Positions 45,601 to 58,371 of a stretch of DNA of 64,000 nucleotides are shown here, in pieces (within the stretch, counting starts at the first letter, position 1; each line of letters starts with the position of its first letter). Origin of the DNA: Meloidogyne chitwoodi (Eukaryota; Nematoda; Chromadorea; Rhabditida; Meloidogynidae); NCBI GenBank assembly GCA_015183035.1, contig JACZZP010000019.1:186001-250000 (forward strand), in the 5' to 3' direction. The notes under the pieces were generated by a model that was not told the DNA's origin, ran no database searches, and saw only the letters and a list, made by a program, of their open reading frames with translations. A program made the position numbers and the translations under genes.

Positions 45601-47560
45601 GCCGCTTTTTTATTCTTTTCTTTTTATTCTTGTACTAGTGAATAAAGATGATGCTCTTTTATTTTATTTTTATACTGGGGAATTTAATGTTCTGGGAATT
45701 GTGTCATATAAACCAAAAAAATTCCAAATTCACAACCGTTAGTCCATTTTGTTTCTAAATGCAAAATATATTATTAAAATATTTTATTTCGAATTTATGT
45801 AACACGTTTAAGGTTTCAATTAATAAATATAGGTACATTAGGTAAGCATAATTAATTTTTGTTAAAAACACAAACTTGAATCACTAATTTTGTATTTCAA
45901 GTTTATTTTTTGTATTTCAAGTTTATTTTTATATTTCGAGTTTATTTTTTGTAATTCAAGTTTATTTTTTAATTCAAGTTTATATTTATATTCTAACTTA
46001 ATTTTTTGTAATTCAAGCTTATTTTTGTTTTATTTCTTATATTATGTATTTAATAGCATTTATTCAATTTTAAACACCTTAATATTCAAATATAAATTTT
46101 TCTCATACTCCTTTAATTTTTATATTTACTATAAACAATAGCAATTAAGTATGCTCTCTTTCAAATAATGTACTTATTTGTTAGATTATTTATAAATAAT
46201 AAGTTTGCTAAATTGCTTCTCATATTTCAACTTCCTGAACATTAGTTTACTTTTTATTTTATAATATGTATTATTTATGATTTAAAAATTCATTAAATAC
46301 ACAATATTAATACAATAATACTTTACTCATTTTTTAAATTAAAAAGAGATCAAAAAAGTTAAAAACACAATTTGTAATGTTTATAAAAATAGAAAAAGGC
46401 GCACTTTCCCACAAAGTAATTTTCTACCCCTTTCCTTCAATTTTTTCTCTCATTTTCTGTTTCCTTCCAAATCGGTTTGTAAAGGGAAAAAATAGTGAGT
46501 TAAAAAAGATGATTTGTTGTCTATCGCGCAAAGCAAAAACGTTTGGACAATATAAGCAATTAAAACAGAAAAACGGAAATTCATTCAAATTTATATTCAG
46601 AAAAGAAAAACTATGGTCATTGCTTGGTATTTATTCATTTCCGTCTCAGACCATTTATTATATATAAATATTATTTTTATCATTAATTTAGTTTTTCTTT
46701 TTTTTTTGTGTTTTTAGATATTTTATTTTGTAAATGCTTTAAGTTTATTTTTTAATACAAGTTTATTTTTTATAATTTCAAGTTTATTTTTTAATACAAG
46801 TTTATTTTTTGTAATTCAAATTTATTTATATATTTTGTTTATTTTTACTTAATTATTTAATTTTATTTTGTAAATGCTTCTAGTTTATTTTCCAAATTTA
46901 TTTTGTATGATTATATTAACTTATTGTTAGCTGTGTCTCAACTTAATTACAATGCTTCTTTCATGCAAAAACTCCGCCTCTTTCTCATTTTATTAATATA
47001 TTGTGGGTATGCGCTTCCTCTCTTTGATCGAGGGATTAACTTTTTTTTGCTATCGGCGATTTGAGGAAGTTTTTTGTTGGTCACTCACTCTATTTTTGTA
47101 CATATATTTACACAACTTAAAAGCAATATTGTGAGGATTAAGGAAAATATTGTAAATTGGTTGGGGATTAACCACGCCCTTTGTATGGACCGCCTTTATA
47201 TTAATCCTATACTAATATTTGCCTTCGGCAAAACAAGAAGTTATTTATTAATAAACAAAAAATTAACTTAACTAACCTATTTTCATCAAAACTTTTTTTT
47301 AGCTTTTTTTAAATAGCATTTTTTATAATTTTTTAGGATTAATGCGTATTTATATTTATAGTTCTAGAGGTTTTGCTGCAAGTTTATATTTTACAAACTT
47401 ATGTTTTGCTTCAAGTTTAATTTTTTACAAACTTAATCTTGCTTCAAGTTTATTTTTTATTTTTGTAAACTTATGTTTTAATTAAAGTTTTATTTACAAA
47501 TTGTGTTTTAATTTGTGTTTCATTTACAAACATTTTTATTTCAAGTTTATTTTAATTTTT
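42620..47560. repeat. Recurrent CAAGTTTATTTTTGTAATT clusters
   Basis: Short clusters of TTTCAAGTTTATTTTTGTAA at about 42630-42710, 43240-43340, 44100-44250, 44890-45030, 45895-46020, 46730-46820 and 47380-47550, separated by unrelated AT-rich DNA. All are in the orientation opposite to the cluster at 41.1 kb. Confidence 0.75.
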
Positions 47561-47879
47561 ACAATTTTCAATTTATAAATTGTAAAAATCAAATTTAAGA
47601 TTGTTTACTGTTTATATTATCTAATTTATTATTTTAAATTTCACAACACAAAATTAGGTAAATATTTATATTTATGACGATAAAAATACATATTTGTAAA
47701 AAATATTCTTTTTTCTTATTTGTCCCCCAAAAATAATTTTTTTGATTACCCATTAAAAAAGTAATTAATAATTAATGAAGGCATCTTATCATTAAAAATA
47801 GCAACATACCACTCTACAGGTCATTAGTTAATAAACAAAACACAGTCTAGTAATCAGTTAAATTAATAATATATTTTTT

Positions 47880-48430
47880 AAATTTAATATATTTTTTTTT
47901 AATTTATTTTTTTTTTTTAATTTTTTTTAATTTATTTTTGCTATCAAAAAGAGAAAAATTGGGTTGCAACAATTAGGGGAATTTTTTTTTCATAATTGTT
48001 CAAAATATTTAAATAATCTTTTTTAATTTAAAATTATTCAAAAGGGAAGGACTTGAAAAATGATCAAATTTGAAATTTTTTTATCTTGTTACACTAAAAT
48101 CCGGTTATAGTGACACCCCAAGGATCGACTCCTTCAGCTATTCAGTCATATTTAGGGAGTAATTTTTTTTTAATTTTATTTTTAATTTTATTTTTAATTT
48201 TATTTTTAATTTTTTTTTTAATTTTATTTTAAATTTTATTTTTATTTTTAAATTTTATTTTTATTTTTAAATTTTATTTTTAATTTTAAATTTTATTTTT
48301 ATTTTTTAAATTTTTTTTTAAATTTTTTTTTAAATTTTTTTTTAAATTTTTTTTTTAAATTTTTTTTTTAAATTTTTTTTTTAAATTTTTTTTTTAATTT
48401 TATTTTTTAATTTTATTTTTTTTTGAGTTA
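47880..48430. repeat. T-rich low-complexity tract
   Basis: Long runs of TTTTTTAAATTTTT and TTTTTAATTTTATT with a period of about 14-16 bp, near pure A/T. A similar shorter tract lies at 48725-48800. No function is visible. Confidence 0.85.
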
Positions 48431-49499
48431 AGAATTTAAATTCTGAAATATCCAACGGCCGGTAGTTTAATTAAATAATATTTTTTAAATTTGTTTAATT
48501 TATTTTGAAATACGTGGCATGCTTAAATTAACATTTATTTAAAAATGACATTCTTTAAAAATATTAAAAAAAAATTAATTTATATTCTTCTTTTTTTAGG
48601 TCGGCCAACGCCTTTTTAAACTGAAAAAAAATTTATTTTCTTTTACAATTTTTTTATTAAATATTTTTGTGTATTCATCTTTATGTGCTGATCATTTTTT
48701 TCTTGTTTTGTTCCTCCTTTTGTGTTCCGATTTTTTTTTTAATTTTTTTTTAATTTTTTTTTGAATTTTTTTTTGAATTTTTTTTTTTAATTCTAAATTT
48801 ATTAAATGTCCTTGATTAAATTACTTAAACACTTTTTTTAATTTAAAAAAAAAATTTTTTAATTTTTTAACTCTGATAGCCTCTATTAAAAAACAAAAAA
48901 AAATATTTAAAAATAAAAAATTAAATTCTTTGAATTTTAAATATTTTTAAAATTTTTATAATAATTATCGTTTTTTTAATTTTCATTTTTTATTTTTATT
49001 TATTTTCAATTTTATTTTAAAAATTTGTTTTTCTTTGAATTAAGCATATTTTCATGTGTATATGAATAAAGAAAAAGTAATTAAATTTTTATAAATTCGG
49101 AAAATGCGGAAGAATAAAAAAAGGCAAAATAAAATAATAAAATAATGGGCAAAATAAGTTGGTGAATATGTAAAAAAATTATAAAATTTGAAAAATAACA
49201 AAATTTTATTTTTTATTATTTTTAACAAAAATCATTTTATTATACATATCTTTCTTTATTTAATATTTTTTGCAAAGTACAAACATTTCCTTTATTTTTA
49301 AAAATGTACAAAACACAAATAGGCGTTAAGTTTTCTTCTTATTATTGAATAAAATACAAAACTTTTATTTTAAATAAAATTAAAATTCTGATTTTATCAA
49401 TTTTATTTCAAGTTATACTATGAAAGAGAAAATTATGTTTTAAATTCTGATTTTTCCTGATAGTTATTCAGAAAAATTCTGAATTTTTTAAATTAAATT

Positions 49500-49845
49500 C
49501 TGACTTAAAATACAATTCTGATTTTTCCGAGGGTCTATAATTCTGATTTTTATTGTATTCTTAAAATATAATTCTGATTTTTCCGGAAGGTCTATAATTC
49601 TGATTTTTATTGTATTCTTAAAATATAATTCTGATTTTTCCGGAGGGTCTATAATTCTGATTTTTCCTGAAGGTCTATAATTCTGATTTTTATTATATTC
49701 CTAAAATATAATTCTGATTTTTCCGGAAGGTCTATAATTCTGATTTTTATTGTATTCTTAAAATATAATTCTGATTTTTCCTGAAGGTCTATAATTCTGA
49801 TTTTTATTGTATTCTTAAAATATAATTATGATTTTTCCGGAAATT
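49500..49845 (+). repeat. 57-bp tandem repeat with ATTCTGATTTTT
   Basis: Units of GGTCTATAATTCTGATTTTT plus ATTGTATTCTTAAAATATAA plus TTCTGATTTTTCCGGAA repeat about six times, with small losses. Related AGAATTT words in the other orientation occur at 52920-53200. Confidence 0.85.
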
Positions 49846-49925
49846 ACTAATATATACTAAAATATACATATACTAGCGTAAAAGTTCGCCCTACCGGGCG
49901 AACCATTTAAACTTTTAAAATTTTT

Positions 49926-51057
49926 CTGACTCAAATGTCTCTAACTCAAATGTCTTTGACTCAAATGTCTCTGACTCAAATCTATTTAACTCACGTGTCT
50001 CTGACTCAAATGTCTCTGACTCAAATGTCTCTGACTCAAATGTCTCTGACTCAAATGTCTCTGACTCAAATGTATCTGACTCAAATGTCTCTGACTCAAA
50101 TGTCTCTGACTCAAATGTATCTGACTCTTGTGTCTCTGACTCTTGTGTCTCTGACTCAAATGTATCTGACTCAAATGTATCTGACTCAAATGTATCTGAC
50201 TCTTGTGTCTCTGACTCTTGTGTCTCTGACTCTTGTGTCTCTGACTCTTGTGTCTCTGACTCTTGTGTCTCTGACTCTTGTGTCTCTGACTCTTGTGTCT
50301 CTGACTCTTGTGTCTCTGACTCTTGTGTCTCTGACTCTTGTGTCTCTGACTCTTGTGTCTCTGACTCTTGTGTCTCTGACTCTTGTGTCTCTGACTCTTG
50401 TGTCTCTGACTCTTGTGTCTCTGACTCTTGTGTCTCTGACTCTTGTGTCTCTGACTCTTGTGTCTCTGACTCTTGTGTCTCTGACTCTTGTGTCTCTGAC
50501 TCTTGTGTCTCTGACTCTTGTGTCTCTGACTCTTGTGTCTCTGACTCTTGTGTCTCTGACTCTTGTGTCTCTGACTCTTGTGTCTCTGACTCTTGTGTCT
50601 CTGACTCTTGTGTCTCTGACTCTTGTGTCTCTGACTCTTGTGTCTCTGACTCTTGTGTCTCTGACTCTTGTGTCTCTGACTCTTGTGTCTCTGACTCTTG
50701 TGTCTCTGACTCTTGTGTCTCTGACTCTTGTGTCTCTGACTCTTGTGTCTCTGACTCTTGTGTCTCTGACTCTTGTGTCTCTGACTCTTGTGTCTCTGAC
50801 TCTTGTGTCTCTGACTCTTGTGTCTCTGACTCTTGTGTCTCTGACTCTTGTGTCTCTGACTCTTGTGTCTCTGACTCTTGTGTCTCTGACTCTTGTGTCT
50901 CTGACTCTTGTGTCTCTGACTCTTGTGTCTCTGACTCTTGTGTCTCTGACTCTTGTGTCTCTGACTCTTGTGTCTCTGACTCTTGTGTCTCTGACTCTTG
51001 TGTCTCTGACTCTTGTGTCTCTGACTCTTGTGTCTCTGACTCTTGTGTCTCTGACTA
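49926..51057 (+). repeat. 15-bp minisatellite, about 75 copies
   Basis: The unit is TGTCTCTGACTCAAA in the first part and TGTCTCTGACTCTTG in the second (from about 50220 uniformly). The two forms and a TGTATCTGAC variant alternate between 50060 and 50220. A 15-bp unit keeps frames open, which explains the SLTLV- and SQRHK-repeat frames on the two strands. No gene is called. Confidence 0.95.
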
Positions 51058-51224
51058 AGACTCCTCAGCACTACTCCTCCTTTTTCGTCTGGCATCACTC
51101 GAGCAGCAGGGTTCGTCGGCGTCATTGGAGCAGCAAGGTTCGTCGGCGTCCATATTGAAGCAAATCCAGCAAAGAGCGTTGTTTATGTTTGTAGTGTTGC
51201 AATGTAGTTGGCGTTAAAGACTGA

Positions 51225-51460
51225 TCAAAATACAGGGTTTTTATAGTATCCAAGTTCTAACAATAAGTTTATTTTCAAGTTCTAAGTTCAAGTTTATTTT
51301 CAAGTTTTAATTTCAAGTTTGTTTTCAAGTTTTAAATTTAAACTTAAGCCCTATTCAAGTTTATTTTCAAGTTGCAACTTTACTATAAAAACCCCTCATT
51401 TTCACTTCCCCCAATCATTTGTCTATAAAAGGACAGACAAACAAACAGACAAACATTCTC
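51225..51460 (-). repeat. Inverse relative of the 20.3-kb element
   Basis: TTCAAGTTTATTTTCAAGTT, ACTATAAAAACCCCTCATTT, CACTTCCCCCAATCATTTGT and ACAGACAAACAAAC match the reverse complement of 20300-20420. Both carry CAAGTTTATTTT-type units, with the 24-bp minisatellite only in the intronic copy. Confidence 0.7.
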
Positions 51461-54400
51461 AATTATATAATTAGATTAATTCTGATTTTATTAATTTTAT
51501 AGAAAATTTTTAAGTTTAAGTTTAAGCTTAAACTTAAATATTAAATAATAACTTGACTACTATTATAGAATAAAAATAAGCATGTTTTTATTTTTTTACA
51601 CTTAAGTATAGTAGTACATTTTAAAATATAATTAATAAAAAAGCAAAGAAATACGAAAAAAATAAAATTTAAATTAATTTTATACACTTTCTCGCATTTA
51701 ATGACCTCCTTAAATAACAAAAATGCCCTAATACTTCATTAATTGTTTTTGTTATTTATTTTGCTTTATTTTTGTCATAACTGGGTAGCCTGCTTTTTGT
51801 AAAATATTTTTTTTATTTTTACGCGCCACATTTTTTCCCTATTTTGCCTTTTATGTTGTTTTTATTTATTTTTATTTACGCTAACTATAAAATAATTTTT
51901 TTTGGTTTATTTTTTTATTTTCTATTTATTTATTTTTAATTAGTTTGTTAAATTTTAAATTATTTTTCCTTCATTTCACAATTTTTTAACATTTTAATTT
52001 TTTAATAAAAATTATTTTTTAAATTAAAAAATTTTTGCTTCTTATAAAAAGAAAACACAATTTTTAAGTTCTCTACAAACGGGAGATTTAACTTTTTAAT
52101 AAATATTTAAAATTTTATTTATTTTTTTTTCTTCTAAAATTTTCTCACACATTTTTATGAATTTTTACTTTTTTAAAGTTTGCGCACTTTACACTAATTT
52201 TTAACTAAAAATTTATAAACAATTGCCCCTTCCTTCTGTTGCTATGTTATTTATTTATTGCAAAATTGCCTTTTTTGTCTATACAATGTCTTTGTAAATT
52301 TAAAAAAAAATTAAAAAATTAAAAAAAAATTTTCTGTACAATTTGTGTAAAATTGCGAAAATAAAATTGAAAAATTAAAAAAAAATAAATATACTTTTAG
52401 CAAAAATAAAAAAGTAATAATTAAACAAAATAAATTACTAATTATTTTTTATTTTTTAAATTTTTTCCCGATTTTTTCTGCTACTAAAAGCGTTCTTTTT
52501 TGTTTTTATTAATAATAAGCGGAATATTTTTCGTTGTAGCACCAATTTGGCTAACAAATAAGAGAAGTGTTTTAAATAAAATTTTAAAATTATAATTTTT
52601 TAATTATTTAATTTTATTATTTTTTATTTTATTAATTTAATTTTCTAATGGGAAACTTCCATTTTATTTTTTTTTGCAAAATAAAAAATTAAATTAATTA
52701 ATATATGTTGTTTTTATTTAATTCTAATTTATTTGGATACTTTGCCTATTTTTTCTGCAAAATTATTAAATATATTTATGTAATTTTGGATATTTTTTAT
52801 TCACACGCTCCCCTTTTATGCTATTTTTGCAGTAATATATCATATTAATTATTATTTCATTTCCTACATAATTGTTTTGCTTCAAAAAATATATAAATTT
52901 ATTATTATTTACTGCTTCAGGAAGAATCAGAATTTACAATTTACGGATATATATTAGAACAATTATTTCCGGAATTTTCAGAATGCTCGTTTTAAGAATT
53001 TTGGTTGTTTGCAAAATTAAATTATTAAAATTATTGTACTTCTGGAAAACTTTAAATTAAAAATTTTCCGGAAAAATCAGAATTTAAATTTCTGAAATAT
53101 AAATTAGAACAATTATTTTCAGAATTTTCCTTACTTCAAAATTAAATTATTAAAATTATTGTACTTCCGGAAAACTTTAAATTATAAACGGAAAAATCAG
53201 AATTTAGCTCGTAGCTAGCGATTTTAATGTTTATTTCTGATTTTTATATTATACAACAATTTTTATTTAATTCTATTCATGTTTCTATTTAAATCCGTTT
53301 TTTATTTGTTTTATTTAAATGACACATAAAATGTATATCTCAGAAAATACATTTTGAATAAAATTTTTACATTTCTAAATTATAAAAAACCCGTGTCTTT
53401 TATTAATGAAACCAAAATTAGCTCGAATTCGTGGTACAAAAAAAAATTTTGTGGGGCTAAAAAAAATTTATTTTGTTTTGTATAAAATTTAATTCTTTAT
53501 ATTAGTTAAGTAGTGAAGATTTTCTTGTTTTTTAAATCATTTCATTATAAAAAGTTTATTTTCTATGCTTCAAGTTTATTTACAAGTTTTAAATACGTTT
53601 AATTTTATAGTAATTAAATATGTAATTACTAGTAAAACTAATACACCACTAGGTTTATTTAATTGTTATTGTATAGAACAAATAAGTACATAAAATAATT
53701 TATTTCCATTATGCTACTAAATAATTTTTTTATTTTTTTAAGTAAAGCGTCATTTTTTTAAGAAATAAATTTGACATTTTATTAAAAAAATTAAAATTTT
53801 TTAATAAAATTATCAAAAAATTTAATATTTAAAATTAATATAAAATTCATTATAAATAATATTTTAATTAATTCAAAATTTCATTTTAAAAATTTTTTTT
53901 TTTTTAAATTTATATAAAGAAATTAATAATTTATTTTTATAGTTTATTTCATGGTATTAAAAAATTTTGAATTTTAACTTCCTTATTTTTTATTTTTTTT
54001 AATATCAGAATTTTAAAATAAACATGTTTAATCAGATTCAAATTAGAAACAGATATTTCCAAAAATAATTAACCTGTTAAAATATATGTATTTATATCTA
54101 ATTTTGTCTATTTTTAAAATATTTTTTTCTAAATTTGGTTTATTTTTTTTTATTCGTAAATAATATATTGTATGTATAATTAATTGCTACTTCCTCTGTT
54201 TTAATTTTAAATTAAAGTTTTTTTATAAAAATATTAATAATAAATTCAACTGCCTGACTTTTAGGCATATTTATTTACTTGCCACAATTCTCTGATTAAA
54301 TTTATTATGTCATCACATATTATATAATTTTTACTTTTTTATACATACATCTGTTTAATTTTTATGTTATTTTTATTTACAGTTATTTGCTTGTTGCTCA

Positions 54401-55932
54401 TTTTTACAAACTAAGGAAAAATCAGAATTAATATTAACATTACAATATTCAGAATTTACAATTATTACGGAAAACAGAGGTGAACTCAAAAATTAAAAAA
54501 TCAGAATAATTTTTTAATTTTAATTTTCAAGTTTATTTTTTAGATTGTAATTTTCAAGTTTATTTATGGTAATTGTAAATTCGTTTTTTGAAAAGTTTAT
54601 TATTATATTATTCTTTTTATCCTTTTCATGTTGTTTTTTATTGTTGTTGTTCTTAAAATCTTTGGCAAAAAATAAACTTTTTTAACGCCTAGGCATTCTC
54701 CCTCTTGCTACCAATTTTGCCACCACACTTGGATGATTACCGCCGCTCCATTTAAAAATAAAAGCGGCTTTGATTGTAGTGTGAATGAGTGTGACAAGTG
54801 CATAAAAATAAAAGTAAAAAAATTTTTTATTGGGGAAGGGAGGTAAAATAAAAAATAAAATAAAAAAATATGAATATGTGGCATAAATATAATTCGTATA
54901 TATTTGCAGCTATTTCTTTAGCTTTGTTGCTTTTAACTTTTTTAGTATTATTGTAAAAATAAGAAACTGAAAATGAAGTTTAAATTTTTTCAAAGAGGAA
55001 AAATTTTTTAGATATTTTAACTTTTATTACTTATTTATTTTTAATAAATTCTTAACTTAACTTCAATAAGAATCTTTGAAAATAATATACATAATAAAGT
55101 GAAAAACTATGATTACAATTAAAAATAAACTTGAAAATTACAATTGTCATTAATAAACTTGCAAACTTAAAACTTTTAATTTACATTTGCTTTACATATT
55201 AAGCCACAAAACAATTAAATAATAAAATAATGTTAATAATATTTATTTTTATTTATTCATTTAAAACACAATTTTTTATTTAAAACTCAAATATGTTTAT
55301 TTAAATTCATTAAATGTCGTTTCTTTTATCTCCCTCGCAAATGCTTATTTTTATTTTTTATTTAATTTTTTATTTTCATTTTTTTCTAATTTTTATGGCA
55401 TATTTATATTTATTTAATTTAGCATGTCATTTTCAGATTTAAAAATTAATAATAATAAAATAAGCATTCAAAAAACTACAAATATTCTTTATTTACTTTT
55501 ATTGTTTACTGTTGACGTTAATTCAACGTTTTATTAATACCCTTTATTTTAACATAAACAAAAACAACAATAATAAACAACACAAATTAGTATTAAATAT
55601 TAAAGGAATCTTTCATCATTTAAAATTATTTAAAGTTTCTTTATTCTTTTAATTTACTCGGAAAATATGACAACAACAAATAAAACTTTTTGTATATAAA
55701 CAATGAGTTGTAAACAAACATAAATTATTACATTTTTGCAACATTTAATTGAAGCAGAAGAAAAATAAGAGGTAAATTTTTATTTAAAATTCAAAACTCG
55801 AATAAAATCTAAAAATAAACTTAGAAATTACAATTTTAAAAAATAAACTTTAAAATCCAACTTCAAAATAAACTTAGAAATTACAATTTGAAAAAATAAA
55901 CTTTAAAATTATTTTTCAACTTAAGAATAAAA

Positions 55933-58371
55933 ATGTTATTTTCTCCACATCAACTTCTCATGTTACAACAACAACAAAATCAAAACAATGGGATCCAATC
56001 CAGTCCAACAAATCAAAGCACTTCACCTGCACAACAAAAACAAAATATACATGACATAAATGGAATAATTAATTTAGCTTCTTCTAACGGCAATCCTAAC
56101 ATTGATTTTGGTGCTCTTCTACAGCAGCAACAAATTTCAGCTACTACAATGCTACTACTACAACAACAACAACCAATGAGAAATCTAGGCGATATTGAAA
56201 AAGATTTGATTGATAAAGAATTATTAGCAACAACAAAAAAAGAGGAAAATGGAATTGGAGGAAATTCTGATGAGAGACTAATTGTAAAGAAAGAGGAGCA
56301 AGCAGATGAGGAGGAAGTTGTAGGACGGCTGAATGATAACGATAGACGGTCGAAGTATCAAGAAATCGAAACGGAAGCAACTGAAGAAGGTAATTATAAA
56401 AATTTAAAACTTTACAATTTAAATTAATAAACTAAGAAGTTGCAAAAGCTAAAAATAAACTTGAAAATTACAATTGTAATTATTAAACTTATTCTTTTGT
56501 TAAATATAAAATAGAATATAAGTAAAAAATAAACTTTTACAAATTGCCTTTGTTTTGTAAAAATATATTAAAATGTAATTTTTGAAATACTTTCAAAAGG
56601 AACCCATTTCTTTTTCCTTCATGTTCAACCTCTAAAATTTGTTTGCTAACAAATTTTACCACATTTATTTGTTTTATTTTTCTCATTTCACTTCTCTATA
56701 TTTTTTTCCCCACAAAAGAAGAAGATCGCAAATCGAGCATGACGGCAACGTCTTGTTGTTTGCCAACAGCAACAACAACTGCTTTTTTGATGCCCGAATG
56801 CTGCAGTTCCTTTTCTTCTTCATTCTCTTTACCAGCTGCTACCACAATGACTGCGTCGCAAAATGCCGCATCTAAAAGAAACAACAAATGCATGAATGGT
56901 GTTTGTCCAGAAATTTCCGGAGTTTCATCCTATACGGATAATAATAACAATTATCAAAGGCATAAAAATATTTTTTTAATTTTATTTTTAAATTTATTTA
57001 GCTTATTAACTTCAATTAATCGAAGACTCGATGATAAAAACAACAATTGTGTTGATTGTATCGATGGTGTAAACTGTCAAATGCTTATGATGGATGATGA
57101 AAATGATGAGCATGTGAAGCGACCGATGAAGTGAATATTTTAATAATTTTATAATAAAATTTTATTTTCAAATATAGCGCTTTTATGGTATGGTCCAGAG
57201 GGAAAAGAAAACGTATCGCGGCAGAAAATCCAAAAATGCATAACTCAGCAATCTCAAAGCAATTAGGACATGAATGGAAACTTCTTAGTGAAGCAGATAA
57301 ACGTCCATTTATTGATGAAGCTAAAAGGCTGCGTCAATTGCATATGTAATAAATAGAATATAAAAATTACAAAATCAAGAACAGTTTCATATAAAATTGT
57401 AAAAATAAACCTTAAATCAAAAATAAACTTCGAAATTACAATTTTGATATAAATAAACTTGAAATTACAATTTTTATAAAAATAAGCTTAGAAATTACAA
57501 TTTTTATAAAAATAAACTTAGAAATTACAATTTTTATAAAAATAAACTTAGAAATTACAATTTTTATAAAAATAAACTTAGAAATTACAATTAAAAAATA
57601 AACTAAAGGCAAGAACATCCTAATTACAAATATCGACCACGACGAAAGCCCCGTCAACATCAACAACATTTGTTGCATCATCACAATTGTAATAATAAAA
57701 TTAACAACATAAAATGCCCTATTCCAACAAAAACATCAATAAATTCTTTACAACAATCTCAAAATCCTTTTTTTGCTAGCAACCATGCTGCACAAACATT
57801 AATGAATGGGGAAAAATCTGCAGCAACTTTTCATTTAAATAGTAAAATTTTTTTAATCCTTTTTTAATTTCTATTGCATTTAGGCCAACTCCCCCAATTA
57901 CCATTTCTTTTGCCCTCAACGTCCACTCAAACGATACAACAACAAAATTCGCATGTTACAGCTCCGTCACAATTATTGCCAATCCCTCTATTGATGAGTG
58001 GATTGTTGCAGCAATATCAGCATCAACAGGGTCAACATCAACAACAGGTTTGATATTTTTCCTTTAATTCATTGTTGTTCTCATAACGGAAGTAAATTAA
58101 TAAATTTTAAATTTTCAGTTTATTCCTACAAATTTGCTTCCCTCACCTCCTCAATCATTTCCTACTCCGACGAGCAATAATTGCTTCCCGCAATTCATTA
58201 ATAATGTTAGCACAACACCTTCAAATGGACCTGGCTTTGGGCTAGCAGATTCAACGGTGAAAATATTTATTTATTTTTTAATATTTATTTTATATTTTTC
58301 AGCAATTACAGCAACAATTGCAAATGTTTGTTGCAGCTACAGCCCTATTATTACAGCAAAAACAACAATAA
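55933..58371 (+). CDS. SOX-family HMG-box transcription factor (SoxB-like), 7 exons
   Basis: Exons are 55933-56389, 56719-57130, 57178-57345, 57609-57841, 57884-58047, 58119-58256 and 58303-58371, giving 546 residues. The HMG box spans exons 2-4. It contains [56 protein letters not shown] and [13 protein letters not shown], the hallmark SOX signature (RPMNAFMVW and the RPRRK tail). By family knowledge it binds the minor groove at ACAAT-type sites in the nucleus, and SoxB proteins act in neural and embryonic fate. One intron splits MN at the start of the box and another follows LHM. The N-terminal 290 residues are Gln/Asn-rich with acidic runs; the C-terminus is Gln/Pro/Ser-rich and ends [20 protein letters not shown]. 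This N-terminus is long for a SOX protein, so further upstream exons or a different start are possible. The SoxB assignment is less certain than SOX itself. Confidence 0.9.
57395..57605 (+). repeat. AAATAAACTTAGAAATTACAATTTTTATAA tandem repeat inside the SOX gene
   Basis: Intron 3 of the SOX gene, which interrupts the HMG box, consists almost entirely of about six units of roughly 30 bp built on AAATAAACTTAGAAATTACA. This is the same motif that fills the upstream gene-poor block. Confidence 0.85.

Larger units (their letters stand above)
38360..55932. other. Gene-poor AT-rich block between paralog C and the SOX gene
   Basis: About 17.5 kb without a supported gene. Open frames here are short, AT-driven and have no splice partners. 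The content is T-rich low complexity, CAAGTTTATTT/AAATAAACTTG motif clusters, two tandem repeats and one minisatellite. Slightly GC-richer islands occur at about 42900, 44440-44600, 46930-47040 and 54690-54790 and could be regulatory. Undetected upstream exons of the SOX gene cannot be ruled out. Confidence 0.5.

Noticed and set aside
46377..46667. 96-codon open frame in the gene-poor block
   Set aside because: AT-driven composition, no recognisable motif and no splice partners. An isolated exon cannot be excluded.
49926..51057. CRISPR array
   Set aside because: Units are contiguous 15-mers without unique spacers, and the genome is eukaryotic.
49935..51158. Open frames of 379-407 codons of SLTLV or SQRHK units
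   Set aside because: The 15-bp unit is a multiple of three and keeps frames open on both strands. Composition is purely repeat-driven.
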